From the NCBI RefSeq assembly GCF_009932555.1, contig NZ_BLJO01000006.1:72668-136667 (forward strand): a DNA stretch of 64,000 bases. Direction: 5' to 3'. Numbering within the stretch: the first letter of the stretch is position 1; the number at the start of each line of letters is the position of its first letter. The notes below the pieces were generated by a model. The model was not told the origin of the DNA and ran no database searches. It saw only the letters and a list, made by a program, of their open reading frames with translations. Both the position numbers and the translations under genes were made by a program. Origin of the DNA: Steroidobacter agaridevorans. GTDB lineage: Bacteria; Pseudomonadota; Gammaproteobacteria; Steroidobacterales; Steroidobacteraceae. This document shows, piece by piece, positions 1 to 9,400 of the stretch.

Positions 1-1262
1 TGGGCGATTACGTGCCCGAGCATGCAGCGATTCACCAAGGTCGTCGCATCCTGCTCGTCGACGACAACGAGACCAACCGTCGCGTGCTGTCGAGCCAGAT
101 GGTTCACGCCGGCTACGAAGTAGTGACGGCGTCGCATGCTCACGAAGCACTGGCCATTCTTCGTTCGGGTCGGGGCGCGTTCGACGCGGTCGTGCTCGAC
201 TATCAAATGCCCGACATGGATGGCTCCATGCTCGGCGAGCAGATCATGAGCGCGCGCGACATTCCGCCGACGCGTCTGGTGTTGCTCACATCGCTGGATC
301 GTTCCGGCGATATGCAGCGCTTCGCGGACATCGGCTTCTCGGCGTATCTCACCAAGCCGGTGCGCACTCGCGAGCTGCTGGATTGTTTGAATCGCGCGCT
401 GTCACGCGGGCCTGAAGACTGGCACATGCGCAGCCAGCCCATCATCACTCGCGGCACGCTGGTCGCGAACGAAGTCAAACGGATGTACTCGGGCCGTGTA
501 CTGCTGGTCGAGGACAACGCGATCAATCAGCGCGTCGCGCGCCGCTTCCTGGAGCGCCTGGGTTGCGAAGTGCACGTGGTCGGCGACGGCAAGCAAGCCG
601 TCGATGCTTTTGCGTCCAACAGCTACGGCTTCATCCTCATGGACATGCAGATGCCGGTGATGGACGGCTTGGAAGCCACGCAACGCATCCGCCAGATCGA
701 AGGCGAAGAACGCCGCACGCCGATCGTCGCGCTCACCGCGAACGCGATGATGGGCACGCTGGAGCGCTGTCTCGAAGCCGGCATGGACGATTACCTCACC
801 AAGCCGCTCGACATCTCACGCCTGCAGGACGTGCTGGATCGATTCATGGGCGCGGCGTCGTCGGACCTGGAGCCGACGGTCATCGCGTCGATGACGCGCA
901 ACCTCGATGAATCGCTCAAGGCGCGCCTGCAGGAAGTCGCGGGCGACGACGAGGAGTTTGCGGCCGAGCTGGTCAGCGCCTTCATCATGAGCGGCGAGGA
1001 AGCGATTCTGGAACTGCGCGCGGCCGCGCATCGCCAGGATCTCGATCAACTAGCCCGCGCAGCTCACAAGCTCAAAGGTGCGGCGAACAACCTGCATGTG
1101 GCTCGGCTGGGATTGCTCACTGCGGACGTGGAAACCCGAGCGCGCGGCGGCGGCCGCAACGATTGGAGCGAAGAGCTGAAGATGATTTCGGCGGAATTCG
1201 AGCGCGTCTCGGATCAGCTGCGCGCTCTGCTCGACAAGCAGTGGCAGAGGAAGGCGGGCTGA
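1..1262 (+). CDS. Hybrid sensor kinase, C-terminal part (REC-REC-HPt), 5' end outside window
   Basis: The reading frame is open from the first complete codon at base 3, so the true start lies upstream and this is a fragment. It holds two receiver domains and a phosphotransfer domain. The first receiver begins RRILLVDDNETN and has the acceptor Asp in VVLDYQMPDMDG. The second begins VLLVEDNAIN and has ILMDMQMPVMDG. The HPt domain has the motif AAHKLKGAAN, whose His would take the phosphoryl group. The order and wording closely match the end of the hybrid kinase at 6405-10073, so the two are paralogues. The missing N-terminal part probably carries PAS, HisKA and HATPase domains. The gene converges on yggX with one base between stop codons. 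Family-level assignment is firm; the signal sensed and the downstream partner are unknown. Confidence 0.9.
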   Translation, partial: GDYVPEHAAIHQGRRILLVDDNETNRRVLSSQMVHAGYEVVTASHAHEALAILRSGRGAFDAVVLDYQMPDMDGSMLGEQIMSARDIPPTRLVLLTSLDRSGDMQRFADIGFSAYLTKPVRTRELLDCLNRALSRGPEDWHMRSQPIITRGTLVANEVKRMYSGRVLLVEDNAINQRVARRFLERLGCEVHVVGDGKQAVDAFASNSYGFILMDMQMPVMDGLEATQRIRQIEGEERRTPIVALTANAMMGTLERCLEAGMDDYLTKPLDISRLQDVLDRFMGAASSDLEPTVIASMTRNLDESLKARLQEVAGDDEEFAAELVSAFIMSGEEAILELRAAAHRQDLDQLARAAHKLKGAANNLHVARLGLLTADVETRARGGGRNDWSEELKMISAEFERVSDQLRALLDKQWQRKAG

Positions 1263-1263
1263 A

Positions 1264-1536
1264 CTACTCGCCTTCGGGTTTGAATTCCGCGGGTTTGTCC
1301 GAGCCGCCGCCGAAAAAGAATTTCTCCATCTCCTGGACCAGGAACTTGCGGGCCTTGGGCTCGATGGGCGTGAGGCGGTATTCGTTGAGCAGCATCGTCT
1401 GGTGCTTGAGCCAGCGCTGCCACGCCTCCTTGGAAACGTTCTCGTAAATGCGCTGCCCGAGCTCGCCGGGATACGGCGCGTAGTCGAGCCCTTCGGCTTC
1501 GACTCCCAGCAACACACACTTCACCATTCTGGCCAT
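1264..1536 (-). CDS. yggX: YggX, probable Fe(2+)-trafficking protein
   Basis: This 90-residue cytoplasmic protein has the YggX family layout. It starts [11 protein letters not shown] with the conserved Cys, followed by [24 protein letters not shown] and a C-terminal helix ending in EKFFFGG. Family members limit oxidative damage to Fe-S clusters and are proposed to handle ferrous iron. It is the last gene of the minus-strand run asmA, SRPBCC, mutY, DUF2306, yggX, 12 bases after the DUF2306 stop. The pairing with mutY, whose product is an Fe-S glycosylase, is common in Gammaproteobacteria and supports the call. Confidence 0.95.
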   Translation of the reverse strand: MARMVKCVLLGVEAEGLDYAPYPGELGQRIYENVSKEAWQRWLKHQTMLLNEYRLTPIEPKARKFLVQEMEKFFFGGGSDKPAEFKPEGE

Positions 1537-1548
1537 AGCGATTCCACC

Positions 1549-2169
1549 TTACTTCCGGCGCAGCCACATCTCGGCGACCAGCCAGTTCAACACCCAACTG
1601 CTCCACGCCACGATGGGGAACGCAACATCGAAGTTCAACCCGCCCAGCTGCAGCAAGCCGAGCTCGAGGCGCAAAGTCACCGCGGCGAATGTGAGCGAAT
1701 AATTGCGGATCATCCAGCGTCGATGCGCCACGAAATCCCGGCGGCGAGCAGACCCATAGGCCTGCGCTCCGGTGTACAACCAGAACACCGCGAGAATGCC
1801 GAAGCCGATGACCCCAGGATTGCCGCCAACACTCGTCGGCGCAAAGTATAGCCCGCCCAGCGCGCCGCTCAGCACCGCCAGCAGATACATACGACCCGTC
1901 CAAACGTGGACACGCGGCCAGCGTACCCGTACGCGGCTCAAGAACTGCCACGGCCCGAGCACGACGGCAATCGCTCCGCCGAGCGTATGCATCCAGCCAG
2001 CAATCTCAGTCGCAATGAACCGCGACTTGATGCCCGGATGACCGTAGGCGTCGATGCTCATGAACAGGACTGCATTGGCGGCGGCGAGCATCGCGCCGAG
2101 CAGCATGAATGCCCAGCCCACCTGCAGCCATCGCGAGCGACTCACATCCTGTGGGGCAATCACGCTCAT
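1549..2169 (-). CDS. DUF2306 family integral membrane protein
   Basis: This 206-residue protein has a hydrophobic segment near residues 15-37, several more spread to the C-terminus, and conserved His/Arg positions such as WMHTLGGAIAV, WPRVHVWTGRMYLL and FVAHRRWMIRNYSLTFA. These match the DUF2306 (predicted membrane protein) family, whose His pattern suggests a cofactor or metal site. No biochemical role is established. It starts three bases after the mutY stop and is followed by yggX after 12 bases, so it is co-transcribed with DNA-repair and iron-handling genes. Its insertion between mutY and yggX is unusual. A link to redox or iron metabolism is only a guess from context. Confidence 0.8.
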   Translation of the reverse strand: MSVIAPQDVSRSRWLQVGWAFMLLGAMLAAANAVLFMSIDAYGHPGIKSRFIATEIAGWMHTLGGAIAVVLGPWQFLSRVRVRWPRVHVWTGRMYLLAVLSGALGGLYFAPTSVGGNPGVIGFGILAVFWLYTGAQAYGSARRRDFVAHRRWMIRNYSLTFAAVTLRLELGLLQLGGLNFDVAFPIVAWSSWVLNWLVAEMWLRRK

Positions 2170-2172
2170 TTG

Positions 2173-3315
2173 CTAACTCTGTTCGGTGAGGCCGCGAATC
2201 AGATCGACCGCCGGCTTGGCCAGGCCGATCTTGGCAGGCTGTTTCACGTCGTACCAGCAATAACGCTCGGCGTCGGCAATCGCAGGCTGTTCGCGCGCAT
2301 CGCGCACTAACAGAGGCTGCAATGTGAGATCGAAGTGAGTGAACGAATGTGAGTACGGCGGCAGCGCCTGGGTCGCCAGCGAGGAGTCGCCAGTGTGTCG
2401 CTCCATCCAGGCGCTGGCATCTTCTCGCGTATCGAACTGAGGAAACGTCCACAGACCGCCCCAGATGCCCGTCGGCGGTCTACGCTCCAATAAGACTGCG
2501 CCGTCGGCTCGTTGAAGAATCGCAGCGTATGCCGCGCGTTCCGGCCGTTCCTTGCGAGGCTTGGGCGTCGGCAGGATGGCCTGCATTCCTTCGCGTCGCG
2601 CGACACAGAACTCGTGCATGGGACAGACAACGCATGCGGGTCGTGAGCGGACGCAGACCGTCGCGCCCAGATCCATGATGGCTTGCGTGTAGTGCGCCAC
2701 TCGTTCCGCCGGGGTGCAGTCGTCGGCAATCGACCATAACTCACGTTCGACCGCAGTCTCGCCAGGGAACCCTTCGATGCCGAAGCAGCGAGTGAGCACG
2801 CGCTTGACGTTGCCGTCGAGAATGGGATGTCGCTGGGATTTCGAGATCGCGAGAATGGCGCCCGCCGTCGAGCGGCCGATGCCCGGCAACGCTTGAACCG
2901 CGTCGAGCGTCTCCGGGAACTCACCGCCATGTTCGGCGACGATGGTTCTCGCAGCCTTGAGCAAATTGCGCGCTCTGGCGTAGTAACCCAGGCCAGTCCA
3001 CAGATGCAGCACTTCATCGTCATCGGCGGCGGCCAGCGCCCGCACGTCCGGAAAGCGCTGCATGAAGCGCTCGTAGTAAGGAATGACGGTGGTCACCTGC
3101 GTCTGTTGCAACATGATCTCGGAGATCCAGACGCGGTAGGGCGTGATCTGCTGTTGCCAGGGCAGATGCTTGCGACCGTGTATATCGAACCAAGCCAGCA
3201 AGGCGCTGGCGAATTTCTCGCCAGCCGGACGGGCAGCAGCGCCGGCACGCCCACGCTCGGTGGCGTCCGATAGAGTCAACTGATTGGCGATGGCGGGCTT
3301 GGCGGCAGCTGGCAT
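2173..3315 (-). CDS. mutY: MutY, A/G-specific adenine glycosylase
   Basis: MutY removes adenine mispaired with 8-oxoguanine or G. Visible hallmarks are the catalytic-Glu region SEIMLQQTQV, the helix-hairpin-helix LPGIGRSTAGAI, the catalytic Asp in ILDGNVKRVLTR, and the [4Fe-4S] ligands in CVRSRPACVVCPMHEFC (Cys-x6-Cys-x2-Cys-x5-Cys). A NUDIX-like C-terminal domain for 8-oxoG recognition follows (AILQRADGAVLLERRP). The frame is open back to 3378, but the N-terminal 21 residues of the longer form look non-conserved. I prefer the ATG at 3313-3315 (MPAAAKPAI), without a clear ribosome binding site to decide. The 380-residue product is slightly longer than usual. It lies in the asmA-yggX run. Confidence 0.95.
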   Translation of the reverse strand: MPAAAKPAIANQLTLSDATERGRAGAAARPAGEKFASALLAWFDIHGRKHLPWQQQITPYRVWISEIMLQQTQVTTVIPYYERFMQRFPDVRALAAADDDEVLHLWTGLGYYARARNLLKAARTIVAEHGGEFPETLDAVQALPGIGRSTAGAILAISKSQRHPILDGNVKRVLTRCFGIEGFPGETAVERELWSIADDCTPAERVAHYTQAIMDLGATVCVRSRPACVVCPMHEFCVARREGMQAILPTPKPRKERPERAAYAAILQRADGAVLLERRPPTGIWGGLWTFPQFDTREDASAWMERHTGDSSLATQALPPYSHSFTHFDLTLQPLLVRDAREQPAIADAERYCWYDVKQPAKIGLAKPAVDLIRGLTEQS

Positions 3316-3396
3316 GGCCGGAATGATGCCATGCCGGCGCGAAACACGGACCAGGTGTCGTGGCCTCCCCGAGGCCACGACAACGCCGCATGCGTA

Positions 3397-3990
3397 TCAG
3401 GGCGGCGTAGCCGCCGGATCCCGGGCTTTTTCCTCGACGTTCATGAACAGGTCCCGGGTCTCGTTCTCCAGCGTCCGCAGCAGCATGCGCCGTCCGCCGA
3501 GAGCTGGCACCCAGAAGCCGGGGACCACGTTGGTCACATACTTCACACGGGTCGCCCCGTGGTGTCCGGTGGACAGCTCGCTGCGCGTCTCGCTGAACTT
3601 CACATCGCTGCGTTCGGGGTCGGCGACCGCCAGCAGCGCGTACTTCGATTCCTGCACGCGCTCGACGCGAGTGACATTCCGGCAGAACCAGCCAAAGCAG
3701 ACTTCGACCGTCGTTTCCAGGGTGACGGTGTCGGGCGCGGGCCGCTCCAGGATCTTGGACTCGAGGATGCGATGGTTGAGCGAGGGATAATCGGCGTAGT
3801 CCCGCAATACCTCATCGACGCGCTCGATGGGCGCATCCAGCGTGACTATCAGCTCGTATCTGAAGTGCTTGTCGACGTAGCGGGCTTCGCTGCGCTCGAT
3901 ATTGAAGGCGCCCGCAGCGGGCGCCGACAAGAGCAGCGCCGCGGCGAGCAGAGCATGACGATGCGGCCAATCTGACTTCGAAGCTGCCAT
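3397..3990 (-). CDS. Secreted SRPBCC (START-like) family protein
   Basis: The product is about 197 residues, with a Sec signal peptide (MAASKSDWPHRHALLAAALL, then LSAPAAGA) followed by a helix-grip type domain. LDAPIERVDEVLRDYADYP is the typical first element of SRPBCC/polyketide-cyclase-like proteins, and VPGFWVPALGGRRMLLRTLE the final helix. Such proteins bind hydrophobic ligands, but the ligand here is unknown. A GTG at 4023 would extend the frame by 11 residues; the ATG at 3990 gives a cleaner signal peptide. It sits between asmA and mutY on the same strand, so it may act in the envelope together with AsmA. The function is not established. Confidence 0.7.
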   Translation of the reverse strand: MAASKSDWPHRHALLAAALLLSAPAAGAFNIERSEARYVDKHFRYELIVTLDAPIERVDEVLRDYADYPSLNHRILESKILERPAPDTVTLETTVEVCFGWFCRNVTRVERVQESKYALLAVADPERSDVKFSETRSELSTGHHGATRVKYVTNVVPGFWVPALGGRRMLLRTLENETRDLFMNVEEKARDPAATPP

Positions 3991-4054
3991 CCCGCGACCC
4001 GGAAATATGTGCGCGACACTCACAGCGTAAGTCGCCCGCCATGGCGCTTTAGTT

Positions 4055-6226
4055 TCAACGGTTGAACAAATCCTTGAGCTTGTCCTTCAACTTCTCCTCG
4101 ACCTTGTCCCTTTCCTTGTCGACTCGCTGCTTGAGCTCGTTCTTCAGGTAGCCCTCCAGATCGGGGCGCACCTTCGGATCGCTGAGCGAGCCGGTGATTT
4201 TCACCGGGATCTCCGCATCGACCAGATCCTGCACTTGCGCGGCATCGGCGCTTTCGCGCGGGATCTTCAGCACCGCGGCGATCAGCTTGTAGTCGAGCGT
4301 GCTGGCGGGAACATCGACCGTGCCCTGCCCCGTCACCTTCAGATACTGCATGGCGACGTTCAAGTCGTTGTTGGACAGCACGCCGTTCTTCATCACACCG
4401 CTGCCAGTCAGCGCGGTGAACGGCGTGCGCGCCGGGCCGCTGCGCTCCGGAACCGCCTGCTGTTTCAGCACGGCGCGGGCACGGCGGATTTCATACCAAA
4501 GATCGGTGCCTTCGAGCGCGCCGTCGGCCACTTTGAAATCGACTGTGCCGTCGAGCGTCTTCATCACATCGTCGGTGTTCTTGCCCGAGCCGGCCAGCTT
4601 GATGTTGGCGGCGCCCTTGCCGGAAACACGATCGGTCTCGAAGAAATCTTTGAACAACGGCGCGAAGTCGACGCCGCTGATGTGCTCGTCGAGCGTGATG
4701 CGGGCCACGTCGCCGGTTGCATCGATGCCGATGTCGCCGCTGTAATTGCCGCCGTACATCGAGGCCTGCGAGGGATTGAAGCGCACCTTGCCGTCACGCG
4801 CATTCACACCGAGTTTCAACTTGGTGAACTTGATGCCGGCGAAGATCGCCTCGCCCACCTGCAGCTGACCGCGTGCATTCAACGTCCGCAACATCTCCAC
4901 CGGAATCGGCGTCGGCGGCTCGTCGGCGGCAGCCTTGGTTGGCTGCTCGACCGGCGGCGGCAGGTAGCGATCGGCGTTGATGCGATCGACATTCAGATCG
5001 AAGCGCAGCGCCTTGGCATCGAAGTCGGCGACGCCGAGCATGCCCTTCGCGATCGTGTCATCGAGTTGCAGAACGATGTCGCCCACGTCGGCGCTCGACT
5101 TGGTCATCGACACCGTGCCGGAGAAACTCAGTTTCTCGAACACTTTCGGATCGCTGGTCGCGGGCAGCGACACACCGAGCTTCGGCGCCCAGGTGCGCAG
5201 CGACACTTGATCGAGCTTGAGCGGACCGGTCAGCGCCGGCGCGTCGAGAATTTCCTTGCCGGTGAGCGAGCCGGTCAGATGGCCGCCGGCCAGGTCCAGA
5301 TCGAGGCCGGTGAGCTCGAGGGTCTGCGCGGCGAGGTTCGCGTTGAAATCTTTCGCTTGCAGGATGACGGGCACGCCGGCGCTCGGAAAGCCTTCACCCT
5401 TCCAAGTCGTATTCACGGTCAACGCTTCGAGACGATACAGCTCCTTCGCGACATCGGCGCTCAGTGCGTTGGCGGCGATCTTGACCGGGATGCCTTCCTG
5501 CGGATAACCCTGACCGGTGATCGTGACATCGATCTGCGGCTTTTCCAGCCGATGCGCGTTGGCTTCGAGATCCGCCGTCACCTTGGTCGCAAGCTTCACC
5601 TTCGCGGACAGCGACGGTTCCTGATCGAGCACGAAATCGGTGGTCAGATCGAACGGCTCGCCCGACGCAAGGCGGCCGGTCTTGAGATTGAAGTCGCGAA
5701 CCACACGGCGCGTTTTTTCCTGGCGGTTCTCCACGGTGACCGCGGCGTCCTCGATCTCGAGGCCGGCGATGGTCGGCACTTCCATGGACTTCTCGTCGGC
5801 AGGCGGCGGTGCAGTTTCTTCTTTCTGCTCGCCCAGGTCGGCCCAGTTGTTACGACCTTGCTCGTCGGTGATGAGCCGGATCCGCGCACCGGCCAGACGC
5901 ACGTCGCCGACTTCGACCTTGCCCTGGATCAGTGGCAGCAGGCGCACGCCGACCCGCGCTTCCTGAATGGAAACGAATGGCTCGTCGCCGAAGCCGGGGG
6001 CATCGCCCAGGCTCGCGGGACCGGCCTTGAGCGCCAGCCATGGAAAAATCGACAGGTGCAGATCGCCGCTCAGGGTCAGCTGCCGACCGGTCTTGCTCTC
6101 GACGATGCGCTCGATATCGTCGCGATAGTCGTTCGGATCGACGAACAACACCACCGCCAGCAGCACCACGACGATCAGCGCCACGATGCTGCCGACCACG
6201 ATTCCGGCGATCTTCAATGCCCGCAT
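4055..6226 (-). CDS. asmA: AsmA family protein
   Basis: This 723-residue protein has one N-terminal membrane anchor (residues 5-29, GIVVGSIVALIVVVLLAVVL) and then an AsmA N-terminal domain (VDPNDYRDDIERIVESKTGR, LTLSGDLHLSIFPWLALKAG). A long beta-rich body leads to the C-terminal AsmA_2 region with GSGVMKNGVLSNNDLNVAMQ. AsmA proteins are inner-membrane-anchored periplasmic bridge-like proteins that influence outer-membrane lipid and protein assembly. The extreme C-terminus is charged and coiled (KQRVDKERDKVEEKLKDKLK). The start codon has AAGGAG five to six bases upstream, directly preceded by a perfect CRP-type site at 6238-6253. asmA heads the minus-strand run to yggX. Confidence 0.9.
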   Translation of the reverse strand: MRALKIAGIVVGSIVALIVVVLLAVVLFVDPNDYRDDIERIVESKTGRQLTLSGDLHLSIFPWLALKAGPASLGDAPGFGDEPFVSIQEARVGVRLLPLIQGKVEVGDVRLAGARIRLITDEQGRNNWADLGEQKEETAPPPADEKSMEVPTIAGLEIEDAAVTVENRQEKTRRVVRDFNLKTGRLASGEPFDLTTDFVLDQEPSLSAKVKLATKVTADLEANAHRLEKPQIDVTITGQGYPQEGIPVKIAANALSADVAKELYRLEALTVNTTWKGEGFPSAGVPVILQAKDFNANLAAQTLELTGLDLDLAGGHLTGSLTGKEILDAPALTGPLKLDQVSLRTWAPKLGVSLPATSDPKVFEKLSFSGTVSMTKSSADVGDIVLQLDDTIAKGMLGVADFDAKALRFDLNVDRINADRYLPPPVEQPTKAAADEPPTPIPVEMLRTLNARGQLQVGEAIFAGIKFTKLKLGVNARDGKVRFNPSQASMYGGNYSGDIGIDATGDVARITLDEHISGVDFAPLFKDFFETDRVSGKGAANIKLAGSGKNTDDVMKTLDGTVDFKVADGALEGTDLWYEIRRARAVLKQQAVPERSGPARTPFTALTGSGVMKNGVLSNNDLNVAMQYLKVTGQGTVDVPASTLDYKLIAAVLKIPRESADAAQVQDLVDAEIPVKITGSLSDPKVRPDLEGYLKNELKQRVDKERDKVEEKLKDKLKDLFNR

Positions 6227-6237
6227 GTCTGCTCCTT

Positions 6238-6253
6238 TGTGAGCAAGGTCACA
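6238..6253. promoter_or_regulatory. CRP/Clp-type site, perfect TGTGA-N6-TCACA
   Basis: The sequence TGTGAGCAAGGTCACA matches the canonical CRP-family palindrome at all ten fixed positions, and the flanking T and A extend the symmetry. It lies 12 bases upstream of the asmA start, touching its ribosome binding site, and about 150 bases upstream of the divergent hybrid kinase at 6405. Position suggests repression of asmA and possible activation of the kinase gene. That regulatory direction is inference. Confidence 0.7.
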
Positions 6254-6320
6254 AGCTACGGGATTCTAACAGCCGGGATGCGGGACTAGTTCACACTGGA
6301 CCCGTTAAGGCCATCCCTGA

Positions 6321-6396
6321 AAATCCGATGGGACGGGCAGGCTTCCTTGTCCCTTGCCGATACAGGTGGTGAGGTGGCCCCCCGGCAATCGGATTT
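6321..6396 (+). promoter_or_regulatory. Possible structured leader (three-way junction) before the hybrid kinase
   Basis: Three helices can form with almost no unpaired linker bases. P1 pairs AAATCCGA (6321-6328) with TCGGATTT (6389-6396). P2 pairs GGGAC (6330-6334) with GTCCC (6349-6353). P3 pairs TTGCCG (6354-6359) with CGGCAA (6383-6388). The outer helix closes eight bases before the ATG at 6405. It matches no riboswitch class I recognise. In GC-rich DNA such pairings can arise by chance, so confidence is low. Confidence 0.35.
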
Positions 6397-6404
6397 GCGG
6401 ATCA

Positions 6405-9400
6405 ATGGTTCAGTTCGACGTTACGCACCTGGCCAGCATTGCGCTCGGCGCCCTCCTGGGCGCGGCGGCGCTTTGGGCCTATTGGCGTCTCCGGGGCCGA
6501 TTGCGCAAGTCCGACGAGCTCGAAGAAGACGCTCTGCGCGCCGAGCTGAAGCTCGCCACCGACATCGCCGGCATCGGCGTCTGGCGTCTGGATGTCGCCA
6601 CCCGGCGGGTACTCAGCGATCCGACCCTGCAACGCATGCTCGGTATCGAAGCGCTGCTCGAGGATGGCATGTTGCCCGTGCATCCCGACGATCGCGAACG
6701 CACCGGCCAGGAAATCAACGCGCAAGTCGACGGCCCCAACCAGGGCGGCTCGGTGCGAACCCGGATAGTGCACCCGGACGGCCGGATTCGTCACATTCAC
6801 ACCCATTTCCGCAAGCTGCCGCACAGCAGCCCGGCCCATCCGCGCGGCGAGTTGATCGGCGTCACCCGCGACATCACCGAGGAAGTGGAGCACGCCTCGC
6901 AACAGCAGATGCTCGCTGTGCGACTCAACATGGCGACCGAAGCCGCGAACATCAGCTGCTGGGAAATCGACTCCAAAGCACGCCGCTTCGCGTGGATCGA
7001 GAATCCGTTGTGCAACCTCTTCGGCGACACGCCGGATCTGTCGCTGGATGCTTACTTGGACAAGCTGCATCCCGACGATCGCGACGAGATCGAAGCCGTG
7101 GTGGCCCGCGCTCGCGCCCAAGGCGAAGAGCGCATCTCCTATCGTTATCGCATTCGAGGTGCCGACGGCCGGCTGCTGAACATGCAAACGCACGCCCGCG
7201 TGCTCAGCACCGACGACGGCTATCTGCGTTTGCTGGGCGTATCGTGGGACATCACCAAGGAAATCGAAGCAGCCGACCGGCTGCAACAGCAGACGCAGAT
7301 GCTGCGCGAGGTGGAGAAGCGACTGGAACGCGCCTCGCTGTCCAGCTCCGAAGGGCACTGGGAAAAAGATCTGGTGCACGGGCGCATGTGGTTTTCATCG
7401 AGCTATCACGCGTTGCTGGGTTATGAGGATGGCGAGCTCGATACCACCTCCGCCCAGGTGGAGGCGCTGGTTCATCCGGAAGATATCGGCCGCGGCCGAG
7501 AATCGCTGCTACATCACGTCGAACGAGGCGAGGCGTTCGATGTCACCCTGCGCCTGCGGATGAAGCGCGGCGAGTATCGCTGGTTTCGTCATCGTGGCAT
7601 GGCCGAGCGCACCGAGCAGGGCCTCGCCGTGTTGGTTGCCGGCTCCATTCAAGACGCTCACGAACAGAAGCTCGCCGAGGATGCGCTGCGCCTCACTCAG
7701 CAACGCCTGGAGCGCGCAATCAACGGTACGCAGGACGGCCTGTGGGAAATGGATGCGGACGGCTCGTCATGGCATTCGCCGCGCGTCGCCGAGCTGCTGG
7801 GCTACGACAGTACCGACCTGCCCACCGGCGCAAACTTCCTCAAACAATGCCTGCATGCCGATGACGCCGAAGCGGTCGCCAACGCGACGCGCCTGCATTT
7901 CCAGCAGCGCCAGCCCTACGACGTCGAGATTCGCCTGCGCACTCGCTGGGACGACTATCGTTGGTATCGCGCACGCGCGACTGCCGAACGCGATGCGCAC
8001 GGCCGACCGTTGCGTCTGTCAGGCTCGCTGCAAGACGTGACCGAAGCTAGGTCGGCGCGAGAAGCACTGTTACGCGCGACCGAAGCGGCCGAGAGCGCCA
8101 ACCGCGCCAAGAGCGAATTCCTCGCGAATGTCAGTCACGAGATTCGCACGCCGATGAACGGCATCATCGGCATGACCGGCCTGTTGTTGGAAGGCCCGCT
8201 CAACCGCACTCAGCGCGACTACGCGGAAACCATCCGTTCGAGCGCCGATTCGCTGCTGATCGTCATCAACGATATTCTGGATTTTTCCAAGATCGAAGCC
8301 GGCAAGCTCGACATCGAAGCGCTGGAGCTGGATCTGCGCAACACGGTGGAAGAAGCCGCGGTGATGCTGGCGTTCCAGGCGGCGGCGAAAAATCTCGAGC
8401 TGGTCGTGCACATCCATCCGGACGTGCCGGATCGGGTCGTCGGCGATCCGCAGCGCATCCGGCAATGTTTGCTCAACCTCATCAGCAATGCGATCAAATT
8501 CACCCGCGAAGGCGAGATCGTCATCGAGGTGAGCCGCGTCGACTGGGGCGACGGCCGTCCGCGCGCGCGTTTCGAAGTTCGGGACACGGGCATCGGCATC
8601 GCCGCCGGCACACTGCAGAACTTGTTCCAGCCGTTCGTGCAGGCGGATTCGTCGACCACGCGCCACTTCGGCGGCACGGGCCTCGGATTGTCCATTGTGC
8701 GCCGTCTGGTGCAGATGATGGGTGGCGAAGTCGGCGCGCAGAGCGAGCTCAACAAAGGCTCGTGCTTCTGGTTCACGTTGCCGCTATCGCCAGCAGGACT
8801 CCAGGCGTTGCCGGCACCGGCGCCTGCACTGGTGCTCAGCCGCGTGGGCCGACGCGTGCTTGTCGTCGACGACAACGAAACAAATCGCCGTGTGATCGCC
8901 GGCCAGCTCATGCATGCCGGCTTCGAAGTGAGCCTCGCCGCCGGCGGCATCGAGGCGATGACTTTGTTACATACCGCGGCCGTCGATGGCCAGCCGTTCG
9001 AAGTGGTCCTCGCCGATCACCGCATGCATGACATGGACGGTGCGACGCTCGGCGAGCGCATCAACGCCGATGCGCAGCTGTCGCAAGCGCGCCTCGTGAT
9101 GCTCACATCGATGGACGGCCACGGCGACATCCATCGCTTCGCGGCGCTGGGTTTCGCTGCCTATCTCACCAAGCCGATTCGCGCCCGCGAGCTGCTCGAA
9201 TGTCTCGATCGCGTGCTGGCGCACGACGCCAAGCAGTGGCACATGCAGAGCCAGCCGATCGTGACTCGTAACACGCTGGCGGCGCATATCGTCGCAGCCT
9301 ATCGCGGCACCGTGCTGCTGGTGGAAGACAACGCCGTCAACCAGAAGGTCGCGGTCCGTTTCCTGGAACGCATGGGCTGCACGGTGCGGGTCGCGGACAA

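Noticed and set aside
4235-6289. A 684-codon open frame on the plus strand opposite asmA
   Set aside because: Composition is His/Arg/Gly-rich with no domain, and the minus-strand AsmA protein explains the region. High third-position GC leaves antisense frames open.
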